Assembly: GCA_013397865.1 (NCBI GenBank)
Contig: VZTI01001766.1
Span: 124,001 to 188,000 of the forward strand
Reading direction: 5' to 3'
Length of the DNA stretch: 64,000 nt
From: Struthidea cinerea
Taxonomy: Eukaryota > Chordata > Aves > Passeriformes > Corcoracidae
Shown: positions 51,701-60,700 of the stretch, piece after piece
How the letters are laid out: each line of letters opens with the position of its first letter
Position numbering within the stretch: the first letter of the stretch is position 1
Program-made: the position numbers and the translations under genes
The notes under the pieces: model-generated
Told to the model about the DNA's origin: nothing
What the model saw: the letters and a program-made list of their open reading frames with translations, nothing else
The model's database searches: none

Positions 51701-54700
51701 GGTGTGTCGTGTGCCATTTGCTGGCTGACTTTGGCACAACTGCTTGGTGGGGCTTTCGCAGGGGTCACAGGTTTGTGCCAGAGCAGCCTGCAGAAGCAAG
51801 TGATTGATTTTGCTCCTTGGCAGGTGGCAGAAGTGATGCAGGAGACGGGGCAGTGTGACAGCAGCAGTGTTAGCGGTGTGAGAGTGGTGTTTCTTTAGCA
51901 GGTCCTGCCCAGGCAGTGCTTCCTACGCTCATGCTCAGGTGCTGGTGATCAGTGGGGTGGTGGCAGGCGGTTGCATCCCCCGTTCTGTGCTTGGGAGAGG
52001 AAGCAAATGTTGGTGGCACGATGCTGCGTGGTCCAACACCAGCAGTCAGCGGGTGTTGTAGGGCTTGTGGCTGTTCAGCTTCAACATAAGCAGAACAGCC
52101 CTCCCAGAATGGTTTGGGTGGGAAGGGACCTTAAAGATCTTCCCATTTCACCCTGCCACGGGCAGGGACACCTTCCACTACCCCAGGCTGCTCCAAGCTC
52201 CATCCAACCTGGCCTTGGACACTGGCAGGGATGGGGCAGCCACAGCTGCTCTGGGCACCCTCACCAGGGCCTCACCACCCGTGGAGATCCGAATGTGACC
52301 AGGTACCTCTAAATATGAAGCTGTTGCTAAGGTAGTGCAGAACGTGAGACAAGGAAGAGAGGGTTTATTTTCTGTCTCCAATGCCCTCCAGCGTAAGATC
52401 TGTTCCCTGTTCAGCCTCCTGCAGTTTTGTTTCTCAGCACCTTCTCTGGCTGTTTTCACAACCCTTTAGATCAGGACTTTGGGGACACGTCTTGCTGACA
52501 CAGTTTGCCTGGGGAACCCGTGTGGGTTCATGTTGGGTTCAAGTCCTGTTCGCGGTGGTTTGCACTGATGGGTGCTGACAGGGGTGCAGGCAGCAGGTTT
52601 GGGCAGAGCACAGGAGCAGCTCCTGAGGATGCAGCCCTGAAGGGAAGAAAAAAGAAGAGAAGCTAGCAAATATCTGTATCAAAGTACACTGAAACCAGCA
52701 GCTGGCTTTGTCAGAGCAGCCAGGAACTCTTTTGCTGCGGCGATTGGCCTGGGAAGAGCCAACATGTGAGCCACAGAATGGGATAACACTTGGTTGTGCT
52801 GGGTTTTTGTACTTCTTCCTTGGAGTGGAATTTGGATCCTGTGTTTTGACACAGGAAGTTGGAAAGAGGAGATCAAAATGATGAAATGTCCTGTGTAAGA
52901 GGGCAGGGAAAACTGGGTTTCCAGGCTGACTTTGACCCTGGCTCACAGCCTTGTCCTGAAGGAAAAGATGGGCTTTCCTGCTGCATCACGCCACGTTTGT
53001 ATTTGGAGATATCACTGTCCTATTGTTTGATGTCCTTTCCTCCAAGGCAGCTCTCTGCAGCCCCCTACGAGAACACATCAGTGTTCCTCAAAAGCCAGGC
53101 ACAGAGAGGCTCTGAAACCCTCGCTGCTGTTCAGTGGAGCGAGCAGCAATAGCTTGTGAAGTACTCTCCTGCTGCTCCAACTGGCTTGGCGTTCAAACCC
53201 AGCGCCTTTCAGGAACAGAAGCCACTTGTCCTTGGTTTCCAAACCGAGCACTCTGAGGAAAAGCTGCTTCACGTGTTGCCCTTCAGGGGAGCAGTCAGCC
53301 ATCCCAGCCGTCGGAGCCCCGGCAGCATCTCTGCCTCGCGTGAGGCAAATCTGCCGTGTTATAAAGGCATCAGCTGGGCATCACCTCCTGCCTGTCTGTC
53401 TCCTGCCACTGGAGGCTGTTCCTGTTCAGCTCCATCGTGTGCAGCCTGCCACAGGGTACACGGGGGTTTGCTACAGAGCCTGGCGGGGAGCAGCACCTGG
53501 CTCTGCGTCAGTCAGAGCTGTGGTCTCTCAGCAGTTCTGCCCTGCTAGGGTTACAAGCACAGCAGCCTGGGCTGTTCCTGCCCTGCTGTTGGATGCAGCT
53601 GCCCTTGGCTGGGCTTTGGTGGCTTCCTTGGCTGCTTCCCCTTGCTCAGACTTGGGGTAATCCTGCTCCCTGTGGGTTCTTCTCTTTCTGACACTGCAGG
53701 TGCCCTCCAAAGGGGCTTTTTGCTAGGAAAGTTCCTGGCAAGCACAGAGTGGGATAGGGTTGAATTGATGGACTGAATGAGCTGGGTCTGCTCCTGGCTT
53801 TGGGGAAGATTCTCCCAAGTTGGATGGGTGGACCAGAGAAAAAGTTTTAGCCTTGTCTTTCCCCTGATGTATCCAGTATTGGGATACTGGGATACTGGAC
53901 TGGTGCACACGGGTAATGATGCTCCGGTGGGGTGGAGCACTTCTCCTGCATTGGAGGGATGGAGAGGGCTCGGAGGTGGAAGGGTTAGGTGGACAGTCTT
54001 GTGTCATCCCCCAGTCCTGGCTGTGGGTTTGGACCATCCATCTGCATCTCTGGGCAGTGACAGGGCGGGTTTGTGGGGATGCTGGCAGCAGGGGCTGCTG
54101 GATCTCACGGGGGCAGAGGTGCTCACCCCAGGACTGAGCTGCGATCATGCACAAGGGGGGCCCTGCAGGCAGCCACTCCTTGGGTGTCAGAATGGAGGTG
54201 TCTGAAGCACAAGCTGTTGGATAAGAGCAAGAGCAGAGGGAGGAGGGCAGATCTGAAGGAGAAGGCCTGTTTCTTTCATGTCTTCAGCGAAACAGCCACA
54301 CACTTGGTTTGCTTGGTTCCAAAGTCTTAGTTCTTTTCTTTACCCTAACTCTCTAAATACAGCGCTTTGTCCCTGGTCCTCAGTCACTCCTTTCTGCTGC
54401 AGGGTACCGAGAAGGATTTCTGTGGAAGAGAGGACGCGACAATGGGCAATTCTTAAGCCGAAAATTCGTGTTATCAGAGAGGGAAGGTGCTCTGAAGTAC
54501 TTCAACAAAAACGATGTGAGTACCTGGGGTTGCTGTGTGCAGACGGGATCACAGCTGGGAGAGCATCCTGGAACACGTGATTCCCAGTGTGCCAGCTTAT
54601 TTGTACAGTTTCCATAAGCACTGAGTCCCCAGCTGCTGCAGGACAGGAGCACCACGCTCAGCTCCCCCTTCCTTTAGTGGGGTTTGCTCTTGCTCCACCA

Positions 54701-57700
54701 CCACAGTCACGGAGAGGTGCCCCACTGGCCAGTTCACATTCCTGCTCTGCTGCCCTTTCAAGTCCATAGGGCTTTTCTCAAACCACCGGCAAAGGACTTT
54801 TTTCTCACCTCTGGCTCTGCATCATCCAGCTAACAGGGGTTTCATAAAAATGACTGCCTTGTGATGAAGGTGCCACCACCTCACAGTGGGGTCTGGATCC
54901 TTCTTTGCATGGCATGGCATGCAATCCAGAGGGAAAGCTCCCTGGTTTTCTGTTCCAGTGTCAAGCAGTGTGGAAGTATTTGTCTTTTTCCCCAGAACAC
55001 GTTTCATTATTGTGAGAAATGGAGTTATTACCATGAAAATTGCATTTGTGATGAATGGATGGACGCTCCAGTGTTCTGCACCGTGTGCTGGAGGAAGCAA
55101 GGTGTTCTCTGACCTTTGAGTTTCCTCTGACCGTCACAGCTGAGAGCAGCCCAGGCTGAGCCACCAGCCAGTTTTCCCCAGCAGTTGGTGCAGTTGTGGT
55201 GCTGTGATGAGCCAGAGGAGGGGAACATCCATCCTCACTTCTCCATGGCTCTGACAGCACCATCTTCCCCTTCAGCTTGGTTTGTTATGGTGCAGTTGCA
55301 GCTCATGGAGAGGAGAGATCCAGTCCTTGCTGGGGGAGAAGTGTAAGTCCCAGCAGTTGCATTCAACCACTCTTGCCTGCTCTGAGAGCTTAAAGCTGCT
55401 TGGCTTCATTGCTGGCCACAGCTGTGGTGGGGATGGCGCTGTCTAGACGTCCTCTCTGCTGGGATTTCCCCACCGTGGTCACCCACCAGGGCTGTGTGTG
55501 CGCAGCAAGTCCCCAGGTTCCCAAAGCAGCACCGACACCTCTGCCAGCTCAGGACTTCTGCAGGGTGCTGGGACCACCCCGCAGCCTTCTGCTGGCCCCT
55601 GGCCCTGCTCTGAAACTGGTGTTACCAAGGGGCTGGTCTGTGTTTGTTGGGATGTTTTATTCACAGTAGCTGGTTCTCCTCTCAGTGCAGTCCTGGAGGG
55701 GTGGTTGACTTCTAGAGACACTTGGTGGGAAGATGGGCAGCCCCACAGTGCTGCCACTGAGGGTGCAGGTGGGCTTGGTGCCGGGTAGGGCCTGACCCAG
55801 GCTCCCCATTGGGCTAACCCACCCTAGAGATGGTCTGTCAGGAGTATATTTGTCCCTCTGAAAAGAAAGTTCCCAGTTCAGAAGGCAAGGGGAGGAGCAG
55901 AGTCAGCAGCCAGTGGCTCATGTGGGAGGAAGGGACAGATGGGGCCATGGACATGGTGCTCCCCAGCTGAGCACCCGGGTCTGATGTTGGCAGGAGGGAT
56001 AATCCTCCATTTTTTGGGACAAGGATGAACTGGCTGTGGTGCTGGAGATGCAGAAAGCATCCTGGCCTGTTAGCAGTCTGCTTTTTTTTGCATCCCTGCT
56101 GAATTTTGCAGAAGAACAGAGCATTTTTCCAGGCTGGCAGGAAGCACTCATTGACACCCGAGCAGAGTCTCAGGTGTCTCACCACCCGGTAGTTTTGTGG
56201 GCTGGCATTCGGGTGTTTTTAGCTAATGGCCTCAGTCGGGCCTTTTTTCTGGCTAAGTGAACTGCTTTCTGGTTCGAAAGCCGCCTCTCAGGTGTTTGCT
56301 CACTCAGCTGTGTTTTCCAGGCAAAAGAACCCAAAGCAATTATGAAGATCGAGCACCTGAACGCGACTTTCCAGCCTGCAAAAATCGGGAACCCCCACGG
56401 GCTGCAGATCACTTACTTGAAGGACAACAGCACAAGGAACATCTTTGTCTACCACGAAGACGGCAAGGTGAGGCTGTGCAGGTAACCAGGAGGTTTGGGG
56501 TGTGGTGCTGGGGGCTGGTGCTGCGCAGAGCCAGCCTGTGGCACACCAGGCTCTAACCGGGCTGGAATTGCCTGGGGGGTGGAAGGGATACAGGATGCAG
56601 AAGCAGCTTTGAGAGTGTTTGTCACGTTCTTCCAAGCACAAAGGGTGTCAAACTGTTCTCGGTAAAGAGATGCAGATGGCAGGAATTGGTGTTCTGTTCT
56701 TGTAACTTGGAGTAGAAGATTTTTCAAGGCAGGCTCCTCGGTGCCCAGAGAAGGAGACAGGGTGGATGGAGCAATGGAAGATGAGGGCACTCAGTCCAAA
56801 GACTTGCAAAAGGGGAGCAAACTGGAATGTAGGAGAAGCGGGGAGCTGTTGTGGTTGTGCCTGTCTCATGCTTCATAAAATGCAGATACTCACGTTTGTA
56901 TTGAAACAAACCCCCATGCTCGGACGCCTCTGAAGGGAGCTGTGAAGGAGAGGGCCCATGGGTCTGGGGTGGTCGTCTGCGGGTCCCAGGGAGCTGCTCC
57001 AGCAGGGCTGCTCCCAAACTTCCCCTCCACGCCAAGTGCCTGTCAGCAGGTGCTTCTTTAGCCCAGCACAGTGTCACTCATGCTCTCAGGTACCTCCCTG
57101 GCTGCGACTGAAACCAGAGTGATGAGCAGCAGCCCTTCCGTGGGAAAGCTGATCCCAGTGCCGTGTCAGTGTCTGTGGTTTGCTGGGCTTTGGTGGTTTG
57201 CTCAGCCAAGCTGTGAGGAATGCAGTCAGGGCTGTACTGGGTTTGGGGTTTGGGGTTTGGGTGTCAGCTGCTGAGGTTTCTGCTGGGGGCTGGTGGAAGG
57301 AGCGGTCTCGCCGGTCCCACGCAGGGGCAGGATGTGCTCTGATGAAATCTGATAGTGACCCAGCTGAATTTCCTTCAACTTCCCTGAAATTTGTTCTGTC
57401 TCCTTGGCTGCACAAGGGCTGCAGGAAGATGAACCCCCTGGAGTAAATGCCCTTTGGGATTGGAGGCTGCCCTGGGACTTGCCTGTGGTCTCCCGCTGCC
57501 CTTTGCTCCCTCTCGTACTCCCCCAGCAGCCCCAGTGTGTCCTCCTGGACCCCAGAGGTGCTGCCCCTCCCTGATCTGAAGTGGTGGAGCCTGATTTAGG
57601 CTCCTTCTCACATTTCATAGAATCACAGAATGCTTTGGGTTGGAAGGGACCTTAAAGATGGTCTCATCCCACCCCAGCCATGGGCAGGGACACCTTCCAC

Positions 57701-60700
57701 CATCCCAGGCTGCTCCAAGCCCTGTCCAGCCTGGCCTTGGACACTCCCAGCAATGAGGCAGCCACAGCTTCTCTGGGCACCCTGTGCCAGGGCCCCTCCA
57801 CCGTCACAGGGAAGAATTTGGTCAAACCCCATTTGTGGCAATGGATTATCAATATTCCAGGAAGCAATTTACTGCTGGAAGTCAGTGAGGGTTTCAGCTT
57901 CTGCTTTTCTGCAGGGTGAAACCCTACCTCACATCATGATCACAGAGAAGACCCACAGGTAAACAAGTAAATAAATAAGTATGTATATAACCATCAGTTT
58001 GGTGGCTGTATGAGATACCAACATTTTAACATTACAGCTTGTTGTTCATTAGCTCCAGCCAGGTTTGGTCATCGTCAGCTTCAGGAGTGAACTCTTCTCT
58101 CTGATCCTCTTTGTGATGCTGTCTGGGGTCTCCTCAGCTGCTTAGGGTAGGAAAGCAAGTGATAAATGAGTAAAACCTCAGACAAGTAGGTCAGAGTTTT
58201 CCAAAACATTGTTTGTCTATGTCCTGTTATGTTTTGGGTTTTTTTCCTTTCAACCTGAAGTAGCTTAACAAACCAAAGCAAAGGTTATGAATTTTTGAGG
58301 ATGGCTGTTTGCCGCATTAGACCATTTTTGAAACACCCCCAATTCATCTCCTTAAAACTGAGATTTCAAAAATTTCTCCTAAGCCTTTCCTCCTTACTCT
58401 GACCATTTTTAAAGCATAAAAAAGTTGAAATCTTAGAGAAGGCCAACTTCTCCTTTGATACGGTCTTCCCTACACTACAGCGACCTCACCTGAAAGGGTT
58501 GACAGTGTTTATTTCAGGATTAAGTCTGGCTCATTGAACACGTCCCTGATCTGATGTGTGAAGCTTCACATGCATTAATGACAGCAGGACAGCTCAGTGT
58601 CCCTCTCCCTGTGCTCAGCATCCCTGGAAGGGCAGCTCTCAGTCTCCCTTCCAACATGCCTTTCCTTGTCCCACAGCCTCAGACCACAAGGCAGTGTTTC
58701 AGTGCTCCCTGTGTGGGTCACTTAAAGCTGATGTGGCATTTCTCAGCAAAGCCTTCAGAGGCATACAGCACAAGCTCTTGGGTCTTACCAGAGACGAGTG
58801 AATACATGGCTTTAAAAACAGAGAAATAGAAAACAATTATTTTGTGGGGGGAGGAAAAAATTGAGAGAGCATTTTGCCAAGGAAAGGGAGAAGTGCCGGA
58901 GCTTCTTGGACTTCAGTATCACTGTGGGTGTCCCTGCAGGACTCACAGACACAGCTGAAAGGCTGGGATACAGAGATAAAGAGATGTTTAGCCACTCTTT
59001 GAGCAAAACGTTGAAGTGTGTTGCTGGAATTTGGGTGGGATGCAGGTGTTGCTCAGGTGTCCTGCTGGAGGGGCAGGGGTGGATGCGCAGGTTGCAGCAG
59101 CCAGTGTGAGCCCAGCTGTGTTTATAGGGTCAGCTCAATATCTCAAATGCTCTTTTGGGGCTGGTTTTGCCAGTTCAGGGATGTGTTTAAATCCTTCCCT
59201 CTGCAGAAAGCCCCTCGGTGCTCACTGGAAGCTGCAGAGCTCTGTACACGTCTGGCAGCCCGGAACAGCAGCTGAATGTTCCCCATCCCTCACCTTTTTG
59301 CTGTATTCTGTGCTTTTTAGGATTGCTGCCACATTGTGCTCTGTCACTGGGGCCAGAGTGATGGGAGAGACGAAGCGCAGCGGGATCAGGTTATTTTGTG
59401 TGCAGGCTGCGTCCCTCACTCTGCTTTTCTCCCTCGTTATTAGGAAATAGTGGATTGGTTCAACGCCATCCGGGCAGCACGTTTCCATTACTTACAAGTG
59501 GCGTTCCCTGGAGCCAGTGACTCTGATGTGAGTGTTCCTGCTGTATTGCTTGGGTGGTTTTGGTTTTTTTTTTTTTTCCTCCTCTCTCGCTCATTTTTAG
59601 CATCCTGTTAACAAACTGGAAGGCTTGGGGAGTGCTCCATCCTTCGGAGCGTTCTGCAATTACCGGGCTGAGATGATTGTGGTGGGATGCTGAGCCCACG
59701 TGCAGCACCCGCTCCCAGCACCCAGCCTTGGGCCCCGTGCACACACACAGGGGCTGCGGGAGGAACTCCAGCCCTGCCCCGCCTGAGCATCTGTCTCAAA
59801 GGGTGTTGCTGTAATTACAAAAGCCAAAACAAAGGCTGGAAGGCAGGAAGGAGGAGGGCAGAAGGATGCCAGTGCCGTGCCTGTGTTCTTCTCTGCGGGT
59901 CAGCGCAGCCTGGCTTATAAATGCCTGTGTTTTCCGGGCACTGGAGCTGCTAATTGTGTTACCGCTGGCTAATGCAATTCCAGAGGCTGCTCTGACATGC
60001 TGTCAGCCCGGGCTGTGTGCTGGGGTGCAACTTCACTGTTGTGGTGCGTGTTGATTACTCTCTGCTACCTCATTGGCTGTAGATCCTGAAATCTAATTGC
60101 ATTTCCTGCCTTCTGCCAATTATCTGGGAGGGGTCCAGTCGTGGTTCTGCAGGGTGGCTCTGTCCCCGGCTGCCCTGCACCCTGAGGGCTCTGGGAGATT
60201 CTCCTGAAGGCTGCTGGCTGTGCTGGGGAGCTGCTCCAAGGTGTTTCATGGCTGTACCCTCCTCTTCTGAGCGCTGTGGAGGAGCAGGACCGGAGCTCCC
60301 AGGCGGAGCTGTGGGGTGGGCTCAGCGCTGGGGGCAAACTCAGTGTGCGTTTTCCTTCCAATGTCCCCCCCAGCCCTGCCCAGCACACCCAGTCCCCTCC
60401 ATCTGACAATGTTCTCTTTTCTGTCCTCTTCGGTTGCTCCAGCTGGTGCCAAAGCTTTCTAGAAACTACCTGAAGGAAGGATACATGGAGAAAACGGGGC
60501 CAAAGGTAGGATATGAAGGATTTTTCAGGGGCTCTGTATGGTCCCAAGAAGGGGTTGCTGGTGAGACAAACCAACCCTTGCCAGACAGGCAAAGCTGTAA
60601 CTCTGAATGTGTTTAACGCCCTTTCCTCACCTGGGAGCAAACCTTAAAAAATCCAACATCGCATCACAAACCCAATGCCCCTTCCTGGTACAGCTGGCCC

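Larger units (their letters stand above)
32856..54402 (+). other. ADAP1: ADAP1 intron 4 (large)
   Basis: A 21,547-base phase-1 intron separating the ArfGAP exons from the PH exons. It ends in TTTCTGCTGCAG. It contains a 48-bp tandem duplication at 33156, a CpG patch with an octamer repeat at about 40,060-40,400, an unsized gap in a poly-T tract at 42,665, a 29-bp duplication at 42,039, a GATA-motif cluster at 47,434, and a CR1 fragment at 52,105. The longest open frames (for example 131 codons at 50086-50481) show no recognisable protein. No additional ADAP1 exon is needed, since exons 4 and 5 join exactly. Confidence 0.9.
56468..59443 (+). other. ADAP1: ADAP1 intron 6
   Basis: A 2,976-base phase-0 intron. 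It contains a G-quadruplex motif at 57239 and a CR1 fragment at 57615. The rest is unremarkable non-coding sequence, and the acceptor is CGTTATTAG. Confidence 0.92.

Noticed and set aside
57239..57261. Interstitial telomeric repeat
   Set aside because: The unit is TTTGGGG in about three copies, not TTAGGG. It is better described as a G-quadruplex motif.
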